64,000 bases of DNA from Achromobacter sp. HZ34. Lineage in GTDB: Bacteria > Pseudomonadota > Gammaproteobacteria > Burkholderiales > Burkholderiaceae_B. A program made the position numbers and the translations under genes. The DNA lies in contig NZ_NJIX01000007.1 in the NCBI RefSeq assembly GCF_002209485.1, positions 186,001-250,000 of the forward strand. Direction: 5' to 3'. How positions within the stretch are numbered: position 1 is the first letter of the stretch; each line of letters begins with the position of its first letter. Below the pieces are notes generated by a model. The model had not been told where the DNA came from and did not search any database. It was given only the letters and a program-made list of their open reading frames with translations. Below are positions 8,507-17,289 of the stretch, piece by piece.

Positions 8507-10791
8507 ACGCTGGCCTCCTCCGGCTGACTTTGCATGGGCCCCTGTCGCTCGCCGTCTGCTTGGGCAATCGTCATGTCGATATGTCCAGGTGATGGAGGCG
8601 AAGACATGTTGGTCCCCCATAACAGTGGCATTTCCACAAAGAACCCCTGCACGTGCGCACGCAAATAGGCGTGGGCCTTGGCGATATCATGCCCGCCACC
8701 CTTCATATAGTTGGGTCGCAACGGAGGCATGGCGGAAAAGTCCCCTTTTGGATACCGCTTGCGCCCTTCGGTCAGCGCCCTGAAACTATCGCGCGGAGTA
8801 TGCGAGAAAACTTCATCGTAAGCCATGCGATTGGCGCGCGCGACCTTGAAAATGCCGTCGATGGTACCGGGATGCAAGGGGCGGTCAATATCTATTCCCT
8901 CTGGTGGGTCGTCCTTCTTTTCGCTGCCCTCGGTCGGTTCATCGATCGACATCCCAAAATGCTTGCGCCAGACGTTTTTGCGTAAGTCGCGGGCGAATCC
9001 GCGCGCCACGACTCGTACCCCGCCGCCCATGTCGGTCATTTGCGCCTGTGCTGTGTCAACGACGACCGCCGCGATTTCTGTATCGCCGTTTCCATTGAGA
9101 CTGCGATCGTTGATATTCGCCGTGCCGATGATCGCGACAGCATCGTCAATGATCGTGAACTTGCTGTGCACATAGATCATCTCTGTCAGTACGCCCTTTG
9201 TCGTCCGCCCGTAGTTACGCAGATTTAACACCGTCAGATACTTGCGCCATTCGTCCGCCATGCCCCACAGGGCGAGGAATTGCCGTAGCTCATCATCGTT
9301 CTTCGCGGGCCGCATCTTGCGGGCGGATGCCTGCTTTCGGTAGAGAAACGTGTTGATTCGGTTGCGCAGGCTCAGTCGTGCCCGTGACACGCCCTGCAGC
9401 GCCCACCACGCTTGAGAGACTGTGGCGCTTTCCTCCAGCCGTCCTTCAGGGTGCTCGGGCAGTACCAAATAAATGTGGAAAGGCCGATTTGCAAAAATAG
9501 CGCGTCCGACAGCGTTGGCAAGCTCCTCGACAATGGAGTTGGTGGACGGTGGTGCGGTGCCGTTTTCGTCGGGGCCGCAGGCCGACATGAAGAATTGATT
9601 CTCCATGTAGATAAACGCCTGGGCTGATCTGATGCCATTGACCATTGCATCCAGGATGCTGGTCTGATGATTGCCGGCCCAAGCTGCGCGCGCCGCCTGC
9701 ACGACACGGCGCCGCTTGGGATTGGGTTGCTTCCAGTCGTCGTTTACATACTTGTGATTATCGTCCCAGAGCTCAAGTTCGATACCTAATTGATATGAGG
9801 AAACAGAACGGCAAATTTGAACGATGTTAGATCCCGATCCTGGAGCCAGTGGGTCGACCAGGTAGTCCTTCCCTTTTGCTCGGTCGAACCAGGCTGTGTT
9901 CATTGTGCCGTCCATGGCGTTGCTGCCACTTCGCGCAAAGCTATTCCAGCGAAGGACAAAATTAGTAAAGACGTCGAACGCTGCGGGCCCCTCGATCTTC
10001 AGACCCACATCTTCCCATGGCTGACGTGGCTGCGTTTTCGGGTCCAACACCTCGTGCGGAGGCACAGTGAAGGGCTGACGAAATCCCGGCAGGCCCTCGT
10101 TTGCAGCCGTCAACTTATTCTCGTCGTCAGTCAGCCTGCGCGCGGGAGGTATTTGCTGGTTGTAGGCGTCATTAATGATGTGGATATTGGGGTCTATCAC
10201 AATGTGGAAGGCCGGAGTTTCCCAACGCCCGTACGCTAGATCCATTCCTCCCAGGAACGCGATGCTGCCGTCCACGACAACAAACTTTTGGTGATGGGCA
10301 AAAACAATGTTGCTGGACACATTTGGCACGTTGCGGCCCCACACTCCTGCGCGCCCCGTACTCGCGTTCTGCAGCATTACCTTGATCGACCCTTTGCCTT
10401 TAGGTAAGCCTTCCAGGATTCGGCGTGATACCTCTTCATGCGTGTCCAGCTTGAATTGGACCGAGTCGTATAACAGTACGCGGATATGCACGCCGTTCTT
10501 GAGCGCCTCAGCAAGCAATTCCGACAGGCGCCCGGGATGACCATCTTTCCCGCGGTTGTCCAATTCAACGTCGAAATCCAACTGCCAGTCCCCGATCAAG
10601 ATGAAACTTTTCGCTTTCCGGATTGCGTCTGCCACATCCGCCATGTATTCACGGCCCGTGATATAGCCAGTGCATTGATTACCGTAGCGCGGCATCGCAA
10701 ACGGCTGATTGAGGTCGAAATACTGACCGGAAGCCGTGGTTAGGGTGTTTGGGACGATTTGAGCGGTATACGAATCGACGTCGGGATGCAT
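8503..10791 (-). CDS. phospholipase D-family protein, Tle5/PldA-like candidate type VI effector
   Basis: Large phosphodiesterase of the phospholipase D superfamily, 762 residues, without a signal peptide. Two complete HxKx4D motifs are visible: H167-K169-D174 (AHHQKFVVVDG, followed by AFLGGMDL) and H542-K544-D549 (VHSKFTIIDD, followed by IIGTANINDRS). The spacing and the N-terminal lead-in resemble the PldA/Tle5 lipases delivered by type VI secretion, which hydrolyse phosphatidylethanolamine in target membranes. A membrane ankyrin protein downstream would be the immunity partner. No VgrG, PAAR or chaperone gene is next to it, so delivery is inferred. A cytoplasmic lipid-remodelling role remains possible. 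Confidence 0.85.
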   Translation of the reverse strand: MHPDVDSYTAQIVPNTLTTASGQYFDLNQPFAMPRYGNQCTGYITGREYMADVADAIRKAKSFILIGDWQLDFDVELDNRGKDGHPGRLSELLAEALKNGVHIRVLLYDSVQFKLDTHEEVSRRILEGLPKGKGSIKVMLQNASTGRAGVWGRNVPNVSSNIVFAHHQKFVVVDGSIAFLGGMDLAYGRWETPAFHIVIDPNIHIINDAYNQQIPPARRLTDDENKLTAANEGLPGFRQPFTVPPHEVLDPKTQPRQPWEDVGLKIEGPAAFDVFTNFVLRWNSFARSGSNAMDGTMNTAWFDRAKGKDYLVDPLAPGSGSNIVQICRSVSSYQLGIELELWDDNHKYVNDDWKQPNPKRRRVVQAARAAWAGNHQTSILDAMVNGIRSAQAFIYMENQFFMSACGPDENGTAPPSTNSIVEELANAVGRAIFANRPFHIYLVLPEHPEGRLEESATVSQAWWALQGVSRARLSLRNRINTFLYRKQASARKMRPAKNDDELRQFLALWGMADEWRKYLTVLNLRNYGRTTKGVLTEMIYVHSKFTIIDDAVAIIGTANINDRSLNGNGDTEIAAVVVDTAQAQMTDMGGGVRVVARGFARDLRKNVWRKHFGMSIDEPTEGSEKKDDPPEGIDIDRPLHPGTIDGIFKVARANRMAYDEVFSHTPRDSFRALTEGRKRYPKGDFSAMPPLRPNYMKGGGHDIAKAHAYLRAHVQGFFVEMPLLWGTNMSSPPSPGHIDMTIAQADGERQGPMQSQPEEASV

Positions 10792-11221
10792 GGGGGCGGC
10801 AAAGCTGGCTAGCCCTCGTCAATGTGAGCGAAGGCAGATTAGTATCGGCGCGCTTTATGCAGCGCCTCCTTTTTGATGCTTGCCAGAAAACCGGAACACC
10901 AGATATATGGTTTTATCGGCGGCACAACTTGCGGCCGAATAAAAACATTAATAGTTACCTAAAATGAGACGGCATGAAACAAGATAAATATAAATCTAAA
11001 CTGAATCCCAGGGAAATTACTTTTTAAATCTAAAATATTCACAAAATGTTAAATCAGCCCTTGGTCTAAGAGTAGGCAGGTCGATCGTCGGAGCGCCTGT
11101 TTTCCGATCATCCCACCGGATGTGCGCCGCCATCGCTCTATCCGTGAAGCCGCCGCACGTCGTTATGATATGTCGGCAATTTTGGAAAATTGCCGGCGTA
11201 AAATAACGATCGGAGCGCTCA
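10792..11221. other. AT-rich intergenic spacer, no gene seen
   Basis: This 430-base gap between the divergent phospholipase and AbiEi-like genes is clearly poorer in G+C than its flanks, especially 10920-11060 (for example TTTTTAAATCTAAAATATTC). No credible reading frame was found. It probably holds promoters for both neighbours and may mark an insertion boundary. Confidence 0.6.
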
Positions 11222-11822
11222 ATGACCCATAGTGAATGCGTGCGACAGATTCTCAGTGAACGCGGAATGGTGCGCGCACGAGATTTGACGGCGGCGGGCG
11301 TTCCGTTGGTTTATCTCAGACGCTTGGTTGACGCGAGTGAGTTGGTGCGTCTGGCCCGAGGCCTTTACCAAAGTCCCGCCCTTGTTGGAGAGGATGCCGC
11401 GCACGATCTGGCGGAGGCAGCCCGGCTTGTACCTCTCGGGGTCGTCAGTCTGCTTAGCGCCCTGCGTCACCACCTATTGACCACTCAATTGCCGCACACC
11501 GTGTGGATGACGATTCCCCGCAAAGCCAGGATGCCAGACGAACGGCGGATAAGGCTTGAAGTCGTCCGCGCCACAGGGAACGTGTTGACTGCTGGCGTGG
11601 AGCACTTTCGGGTCGAAGGAGTGGACGTTCCGGTATATGGCATCGCAAAAGACGATCGCGGACTATTTCAAGCATCGACGGCACGTGGGCGAGGGTGTGG
11701 CCATCGAAGCCTTGAGAGATGCGTTGAAGCAAAGGCGTACCACGGTAGACGACCTGATGACGTATGCGGCCATCGATCGAGTCGCTACGCGCATCGAGCC
11801 TTACATCATAGCCATGCAATGA
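11222..11822 (+). pseudogene. AbiEi-like type IV antitoxin/regulator, frameshifted
   Basis: The first 142 codons encode a typical AbiEi-type antitoxin. A winged helix-turn-helix occupies about residues 1-50 (ILSERGMVRARDLTAAGVPLVYLRRLV, LVRLARGLYQ), followed by the AbiEi domain (LLSALRHHLLTTQLPHTVWMTI, VPVYGIAK). The frame is then lost at a run of four A (11647-11650). Dropping one A joins it to TIADYFKHR, with further family residues (EALRDALKQRR) to a stop at 11822. As written, the protein would end in about 60 unrelated residues. No AbiEii nucleotidyltransferase gene follows, so this is an orphan antitoxin remnant, unless the A-run is a sequencing error. Confidence 0.8.
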
Positions 11823-11915
11823 AACAGAGGGCTTAGAGCCCTGCATTGGCTATCCTTCGCTGCCGGCCCCTGGTATCTGGCCGGGCGCCTGAGCTTAGCG
11901 CACCCCTGGTACGCA

Positions 11916-12902
11916 TCACTCCATCTGAATATGCGCCGCCGTGACGACTTCTTTCCAGGTCTTGGCGTCCTGCGTGATCATCGCGCCGAATTCCTTGGGG
12001 CCCATGGGGGCGAGGTCGGCGCCGCTGTCGGCCAGGCGCTTGCGCAGGTCGGGCGCTTGCAGCGCGGTCATGATGACATCGTTCAGCTTGTCGACGACGG
12101 CGGCGGGGGTGCCCTTGGGTGCCATGACGCCTATCCATACGCCGCTGTCGGCGCCTTCGATGCCCACCTCCTTCAGCGTCGGTACGTCAGGCAGGGCGGG
12201 GCTGCGCTTGGGGCCCGCGATGGCCAATGCCCGGACCTTGCCTGAATCCAGCACGGGCTTGGCGCTGGCCAGCAACGTGAACAACATCGAAATGCGGCCC
12301 GCGGCCAGATCATTCAGCGCCGGGGCAGCCCCGCGATAAGGCACGTGCAGCAGCTTCATGCCGGTGCGTTCTTCGAACAGCGCCGTCGCCAGGTGCGAGA
12401 CGCTGCCGTTGCCGGGCGACCCGTAACTGACCTCGCCCGGATGGGCCTGCACCTGCTCGCGTAATTGCGCGATGGTGGTGGCAGGAAACTCCGTGGACAC
12501 GAAGACGATGTTGGAGGTGTTGACCAGCAGGCTGACGGGGATCAGGTCCTTCAACGGGTCGTACGGCAGCTTCTTGAAGTACGCGCTGGCTATCGACGTT
12601 TGCGCCGCGGTTCCCAACAGCAAGGTATAGCCGTCCGGCTGCGAACGCGCCACGTAGTCCGCCGCGATCTGCCCCGCGGCGCCGCCGCGGTTGTCGACGA
12701 TCAGTGTCTGCCCCGTCTGTGCCTGGAACTTCTCCGCCAGCACGCGGCCGACGACGTCCAGCGAGCCGCCGGCGGCGTAGGGGATGACCAGCCGCACGGG
12801 CCGGTCAGGGTACGCGGTCTGGGCCTGGCCTTGCGATGAGAACAGGATGGCGGCGGTGGACAGGGCAGTCAGGGCAAGCTGGGCGAGGGGGGATTTGCGC
12901 AT
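11916..12902 (-). CDS. Bug-family (TctC) periplasmic tripartite tricarboxylate receptor
   Basis: Extracytoplasmic solute receptor of 328 residues with a signal peptide to about residue 28 (SSQGQAQTA). Family marks are YPDRPVRLVIPYAAGGSLDVVGR at 30-52, VDNRGGAAGQIAADYVARS, and VSYGSPGNGSVSHL. These receptors bind small carboxylates or related metabolites and are greatly expanded in Bordetella-type genomes, often without dedicated TctAB membrane partners; none is visible here. It lies 58 bases after a saccharopine-dehydrogenase-like gene on the same strand and may share its mRNA. The ligand is unknown. Confidence 0.9.
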   Translation of the reverse strand: MRKSPLAQLALTALSTAAILFSSQGQAQTAYPDRPVRLVIPYAAGGSLDVVGRVLAEKFQAQTGQTLIVDNRGGAAGQIAADYVARSQPDGYTLLLGTAAQTSIASAYFKKLPYDPLKDLIPVSLLVNTSNIVFVSTEFPATTIAQLREQVQAHPGEVSYGSPGNGSVSHLATALFEERTGMKLLHVPYRGAAPALNDLAAGRISMLFTLLASAKPVLDSGKVRALAIAGPKRSPALPDVPTLKEVGIEGADSGVWIGVMAPKGTPAAVVDKLNDVIMTALQAPDLRKRLADSGADLAPMGPKEFGAMITQDAKTWKEVVTAAHIQME

Positions 12903-12959
12903 GGTCTTCGGAAGCCGATCGGGTAGGGAAAAACTCGGACCGGGACCAGGCGCGGGCGA

Positions 12960-14072
12960 TCATGCTGCGATCGCCTCCACGCCCAGGCCGGCGTAATAGT
13001 GGCCGGTACGCGTACCCAGGAAGCTGTCCAGCGACACCTGTTCCTGGGACACGAAACCGCGTTGCGGCAGCAGGCCTTCCTTCAACAGTTCGAAGGCGCC
13101 GACGATGCCGGCCGCCGTGGTCAGTTCAATGGCGGTGCGCCGCTTGCCGCGCAGGGTGGCGCCATGGCAGCGCAAGGTGCGGCTGTCCTGCTCATAGCGT
13201 CCGTCGCGCATGCCGCTGGCCGACGCGTGGATGATGACCAGGTCGTCGCGGCTGTGCGGGACGGCATATTCAAGGACGTCGCGCAGAATCTCCCGCCGCT
13301 CGATCAGGCGCAGGTCGTGCAGCAGGAAATTCATGGCGTCCCGATGGCCGGGATAGCGCAGGGTCTTGTAGTCGAGATTGCGGACCTTGCCTTGCAGGGT
13401 TTCGCACAGGGTGCCCAGGCCGCCCGAGGTGTTGAAGGCTTCGAAGGGTTCGCCGTCCAGCGTCAGCGTTTCATAGCCTTCCATGGGCTGCACCGACAGC
13501 AACTGGCCGTCGACAATGGCCACGCAAGGATTGCAGTATTCGTTGATGACGCCGTCTATGCTCCACGTGAAGTGGTAGCGCAGGCCGTTGTTGGCGCTGC
13601 GCGTCAACGCCCCGACGCGCAGGCGCAGATCGTGCAGTTCGTCGAAACCGCGTGCCAGGTCGCTGCCCAGCATGCCGATCACGCCCGGCGCCAGGCCGCA
13701 TTGCGGCATCAGCGGGGCGGAGGCGGTGGCCGCGATGCGGCGGATGGCGGTAGTGGCGGCGACGTCTTCCGTCAGGTCGAAGTACGGCACGCCCAGGCGG
13801 CCCGCTTGCGTGGCCACCCGTTCGGCCAGATAGAAAGGCAGCGCGTTGATGACGACGGCGTGGCGTTCGACGGCGGCGGCCAGTGCCGTGTCGTCCATCA
13901 CGTCGCATTGCAGGCGACGTACCAGGTCGTCCGCGTGGGCGGGCACTGCGTCGGCCAGTGCCACGTCGGCCAGCGTCACGGGCAGTTCATGGTAGTGCGC
14001 CACCATGTCCGCGATGGTGCCGCCTACTTTGCCCGCGCCCAGCACGAGTACGTTTTCGATGCGTGTTGCCAT
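12960..14072 (-). CDS. saccharopine dehydrogenase family protein
   Basis: NAD(P)-binding oxidoreductase of 370 residues resembling saccharopine dehydrogenase/lysine-ketoglutarate reductase relatives. The start at 14072 (MATRIENVLVLGAGKVGG) places the GxGxxG at residues 12-17 and has GGGGAA eight bases upstream; the long N-terminal extension in the same frame is not family-like. PQCGLAPGVIGMLGSDLA near residue 145 is the typical second motif. An Lrp-type regulator follows on the upstream side, which fits amino-acid catabolism such as lysine breakdown. The exact reaction is not determinable. Confidence 0.85.
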   Translation of the reverse strand: MATRIENVLVLGAGKVGGTIADMVAHYHELPVTLADVALADAVPAHADDLVRRLQCDVMDDTALAAAVERHAVVINALPFYLAERVATQAGRLGVPYFDLTEDVAATTAIRRIAATASAPLMPQCGLAPGVIGMLGSDLARGFDELHDLRLRVGALTRSANNGLRYHFTWSIDGVINEYCNPCVAIVDGQLLSVQPMEGYETLTLDGEPFEAFNTSGGLGTLCETLQGKVRNLDYKTLRYPGHRDAMNFLLHDLRLIERREILRDVLEYAVPHSRDDLVIIHASASGMRDGRYEQDSRTLRCHGATLRGKRRTAIELTTAAGIVGAFELLKEGLLPQRGFVSQEQVSLDSFLGTRTGHYYAGLGVEAIAA

Positions 14073-14150
14073 GGTCGATTCCCCTTTACCTGAAGTGTTG
14101 GCAGTGAGGGAATCGTACGGATGAGGATTGTCGGTTGGTAGCGTACAGAG

Positions 14151-14204
14151 CGTCGAAATGTCGTGCTCTTTCGTCATTTCGACGGGGGAATTCGTCGAAA
14201 TGAC
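14151..14204. promoter_or_regulatory. repeated inverted half-sites, probable Lrp-type operator
   Basis: An 11-base perfect inverted repeat, GTCATTTCGAC at 14173-14183 and GTCGAAATGAC at 14194-14204 (centres 21 bases apart), is preceded by a third half-site GTCGAAATG at 14152-14160. It is in the gap between the Lrp gene and the saccharopine-dehydrogenase-like gene. Repeated half-sites at two-helical-turn spacing fit an Lrp octamer. Confidence 0.6.
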
Positions 14205-14254
14205 TGTGCCGGGACGGATTCTCGGGGTGTGGTGGGGCGGTGGGCCGGCCCGGC

Positions 14255-14734
14255 CTACTGACCGAGCGCCGCACGGCGGTCTATCTTGCGGCTGAGGACG
14301 ATGGAACTCTGGGTGTGGTTGACCCCTTCCACCAGTCCGATCTGGTCCAGCAGGGCGTCGAGCTGTTCGACGCGCGAGCAGCGCAGCAATGCCAGGTAGT
14401 CGAATACGCCGCTGACGGCGGACAGTTCTTCTACCTCGGGCAGGCGCTTGAGGGCGGCGGCGACCTGGGCGCCGGTCTTGGGGCGCACGCTGATGAAGCA
14501 ATAGCTGCGCACCACGTTTTCTTCCAGCGTCTGGCCCAGGCGGACGCCGTAGCCTGCGATGATGCCGTTTTTCTCCAGCCGGGCGATGCGGGCCACGACC
14601 GTGGTGCGTGCCAGGCCCAGCTTGCGGGCCAGCAGGGCCACGGGTTCGCGGGCATTGGCCTGCAACAGGGTCAATAGATGACGGTCGGTGACGTCCAACC
14701 GTGGGTCTGGATGTTCGATGCTGGCCTGTTGCAT
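14255..14734 (-). CDS. Lrp/AsnC-family transcriptional regulator
   Basis: Feast/famine regulator of 159 residues. The helix-turn-helix is at about 17-65 (LDVTDRHLLTLLQANAREPVA, LARTTVVARIARLEKNGIIAGY). The C-terminal RAM effector domain covers about 75-150 (YCFISVRPK, VEELSAVSGVFDYLALL). It precedes the saccharopine-dehydrogenase-like gene on the same strand, with the half-sites at 14151-14204 between them. It is therefore probably a local, amino-acid-responsive activator or repressor. Confidence 0.92.
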   Translation of the reverse strand: MQQASIEHPDPRLDVTDRHLLTLLQANAREPVALLARKLGLARTTVVARIARLEKNGIIAGYGVRLGQTLEENVVRSYCFISVRPKTGAQVAAALKRLPEVEELSAVSGVFDYLALLRCSRVEQLDALLDQIGLVEGVNHTQSSIVLSRKIDRRAALGQ

Positions 14735-15060
14735 GGCTTACCCCGTTACTTGTACGGACGCTGTCCTTGCGGAGGGCGTTCGCATGATGGTCCGATCATA
14801 GGAAAGGGCCTGACGCGTGTCCTATGTCTAAATATCGTAAACGTATAACCCCGCGTTAAGGGTGCTGATTTTTCTGGCTTATGTCGCATAAGGGCCCGGA
14901 CCAGGGATATTCCCGGGCTTGCGGAATAGTTGAATGTTTCTCTACTCAAACAAAGTGATGACCGCCCGAGCGGGCGGCTTCATCCGCCATGCCGCTTACG
15001 CTCGCTCAGGAATATTTCTGAAGCCAAGGGTTATCCCTAGGTAATTTGGAGGAGGGGAGA
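14735..15060. other. intergenic region with promoter for the Lrp gene and a GC hairpin
   Basis: No reading frame of substance. A hairpin CCGCCC-GAGC-GGGCGG at 14962-14977 could end transcription from the protease gene (minus strand), though it lacks a strong T tract. The AT-rich stretch around 14820-14870 is the likely promoter region of the Lrp gene. Confidence 0.5.
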
Positions 15061-16446
15061 TCACCGCGCTGGCGCTACCTGCAGATAGAACTTCGTCTGC
15101 CCACGTATCATCTGCAGCAACAACGCCTGCCCACTTCCGCCCGAAAGCAGCTCCCGCAAATCCGCCAGCCGACTGATCGGGCGCTGGTTCACGCCGATCA
15201 GGATATCCCCACGCTGGAGCCGCGCCGCCACCGGTCCGCGCGACGGATAGACGTTGCTGACGATCACCCCATCGTTACCCCGCACCCGCTGCTCGCGCGG
15301 CATCTCGGCGAACTCGACGCCGGTCAGGCGCGGGTCGGCCGACCCGCCATGCATCGCCTCGTTGGGTTCAGCCTCGATGGCCGCCGTCACATCCAGCGTC
15401 TGGCCATTGCGCCGTAACGTCATCCTTACCTTCTTGCCCACCGGCAGCAGCCCTTCGGTATTGTGGAACTGCTGGCGTGTGGATATCGGTTTGCCGTCCA
15501 GCGCCAACACTACGTCGCGCGCCTTGGCCCCCGCCTTGTCAGCAGGCGACCCGTCCACCACACGCGCGATGACCACCCCAGTCGTGCTGGGCGCCATGCG
15601 CAACTGCTGCGCGATCCCCGGCGTGATATCCAGCACGTCCACGCCCAGCGTGCCCCGCTGCACCTGGCCGTGTTCCAGCAATTGATGCATGACCTCGCTG
15701 GCCAGGTTGGACGGAATGGCGAAGCCTATGCCTACGTTGCCGCCCGAAGGCGTGTAGATCATCGTATTGATGCCGACAAGCTCGCCGCGCAGGTTCACCA
15801 GCGCACCGCCCGAATTGCCGGGGTTGATGGATGCGTCAGTCTGGATGAAGTTCTGGTAGCCGGCGGCACGCAGGCTGGAGCGATCCAGTGCGGAAACGAT
15901 GCCCGACGTGGCAGCCTGTCCCAGCCCGAAGGGATCGCCGATGGCCACCACGAAGTCGCCCACCCGCAAGGCGCTGGAATCTGTCAGGGCCAGCTGCTTC
16001 AGGTTCTCGGCGGGGATGCGCAGCACCGCCAGGTCGGTGTCGGGATCGCTGCCCAGCACCTTGGCGGAAAAGCTGCGGCCGTCCTGCAAGGCCACCTTGA
16101 TCGATTCAGCGCCACGCACCACATGATGATTGGTCAGCACATAACCTTGCGCGGCGTCGACGATGACGCCCGAGCCTGAACTCTGCGTGACGCGGCCACG
16201 GCCCGGCAAATAGAAATAACCAGGCGGCGGCTTGTTGGCGCTCACCGCGGAAATATTCACCACGGCCGGCGTCACCGCTTCGAGCATGGGCGCCAGCGAT
16301 GGCAGCTCCTTGCCGTCGACCGCCGCCGGCAGGCCCGCGGAAACAGCGGGCGCGGCGGCGAGGGTCAGCAACGAGGCGAGGGCGGCACAGGCGGCGATAT
16401 GCCGGGCGAAGCCGCCGCGACGGCGGATGGTAATGGCGTGGGACAT
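15061..16446 (-). CDS. periplasmic serine protease, HtrA/DegP family
   Basis: Envelope protease/chaperone (Do family), 461 residues, with a long signal peptide (cleavage near AVSAG, residue 37). The catalytic triad is H108 (LTNHHVV), D138 (DPDTDLAVL) and S212 (INPGNSGGAL). Two PDZ domains follow at about 265-355 and 370-455. It degrades or refolds damaged outer-membrane and periplasmic proteins. The region between PDZ1 and PDZ2 is short, as in DegQ/DegS-like or MucD-type members, so the exact paralogue name is not assigned. It is transcribed alone and diverges from a small hypothetical gene and the parvulin isomerase at 17290, a related envelope task. Confidence 0.93.
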   Translation of the reverse strand: MSHAITIRRRGGFARHIAACAALASLLTLAAAPAVSAGLPAAVDGKELPSLAPMLEAVTPAVVNISAVSANKPPPGYFYLPGRGRVTQSSGSGVIVDAAQGYVLTNHHVVRGAESIKVALQDGRSFSAKVLGSDPDTDLAVLRIPAENLKQLALTDSSALRVGDFVVAIGDPFGLGQAATSGIVSALDRSSLRAAGYQNFIQTDASINPGNSGGALVNLRGELVGINTMIYTPSGGNVGIGFAIPSNLASEVMHQLLEHGQVQRGTLGVDVLDITPGIAQQLRMAPSTTGVVIARVVDGSPADKAGAKARDVVLALDGKPISTRQQFHNTEGLLPVGKKVRMTLRRNGQTLDVTAAIEAEPNEAMHGGSADPRLTGVEFAEMPREQRVRGNDGVIVSNVYPSRGPVAARLQRGDILIGVNQRPISRLADLRELLSGGSGQALLLQMIRGQTKFYLQVAPAR

Positions 16447-16610
16447 GGTCGGATTATGCGTAAGACATGCGGCAAGACACGTAGCGCGGCAGGATAAACC
16501 GTGCGGCAGGGTAAGTCATGCGTGGTGTCTCTGTGCCGAGCGCGGCGATCGCGCCGAACGCACCGAATGCGCAAGCGCGAACTTTTCCACAGCCACTTCA
16601 TCATCCGGTC

Positions 16611-16955
16611 ATGAAATTGAAGGATCCTTCCACCACCTTGAAAACCTTTTCCCCGGCCTTCCGCTGGCGGTTGGCATCATTCTTGGTGGAGCCGGACGGG
16701 GACAGGTCTATGTGGTGGAATCGACGCCAGGAACAGGGTAGTAGCGGCATCTGGGGGCATCTGTACGCCTTGTACCTGCCCCTGCGCCTCCAGGAAAAAA
16801 TGCTGAGCCCGGCCTGGGAAGCAGAGAAAGCCGCGGCGGTTGCCAACGGCTTCATGGCGCCGACGCGTCTTGAACCGGGCGCGCACAAGCGCGCCACTCG
16901 TGCTATCCGCGCCGTCGCCGCGCGGCATGAATCAGACGACGGTTCTGCTACCTGA
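16611..16955 (+). CDS. small hypothetical protein
   Basis: Reading frame of 114 residues from ATG 16611 (an upstream in-frame ATG at 16518 gives 145). The sequence is basic and fairly rich in Trp and Arg (FRWRLASFLVEPDGDRSMWWNRR), without signal peptide or membrane segment, and no family is recognised. There is no good ribosome-binding site. The gap between protease and isomerase would otherwise be over 800 bases, which slightly favours a real gene. Confidence 0.35.
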   Translation: MKLKDPSTTLKTFSPAFRWRLASFLVEPDGDRSMWWNRRQEQGSSGIWGHLYALYLPLRLQEKMLSPAWEAEKAAAVANGFMAPTRLEPGAHKRATRAIRAVAARHESDDGSAT

Positions 16956-17289
16956 ATCGGCACATCCTGGCCTGGCGCGAATCCTTATCCAGTGAATGGT
17001 GGCAACCGCATGCCCTTGCCCAAGGCAGGGGCGCCCCGTCCGCCGCTGCAGCGGCGAGCCGGGGCAAGCGGCAGGATTTGCGGCCAACGTCGATGCGGAC
17101 GAAACTGCTGCGGTTGCGCCTGTTGTTTCTCCCGCGACCGTGGACGTGGAATAATCAGGGGCTTGAGGTCTTCCCGCAGTCGGAGTGTTTCCGCAGTCGG
17201 GCCACGGCGCGCCGCGCCAGGCCGGGCTGCGTATTCCCGGATGCGGCGCCAATCTTGCCCACCTTGTTTCACGTACAAATACGAGCGCG
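16956..17289. other. intergenic region upstream of the parvulin isomerase gene
   Basis: GC-rich non-coding stretch of 334 bases. It should contain the promoter of the isomerase gene. No convincing gene, repeat or RNA structure was seen apart from the short palindrome CCGCTGCAGCGG. Confidence 0.4.

Noticed and set aside
17185-17289. Upstream extension of the parvulin isomerase gene
   Set aside because: The extension would place non-hydrophobic residues before a clear signal peptide starting at 17290.
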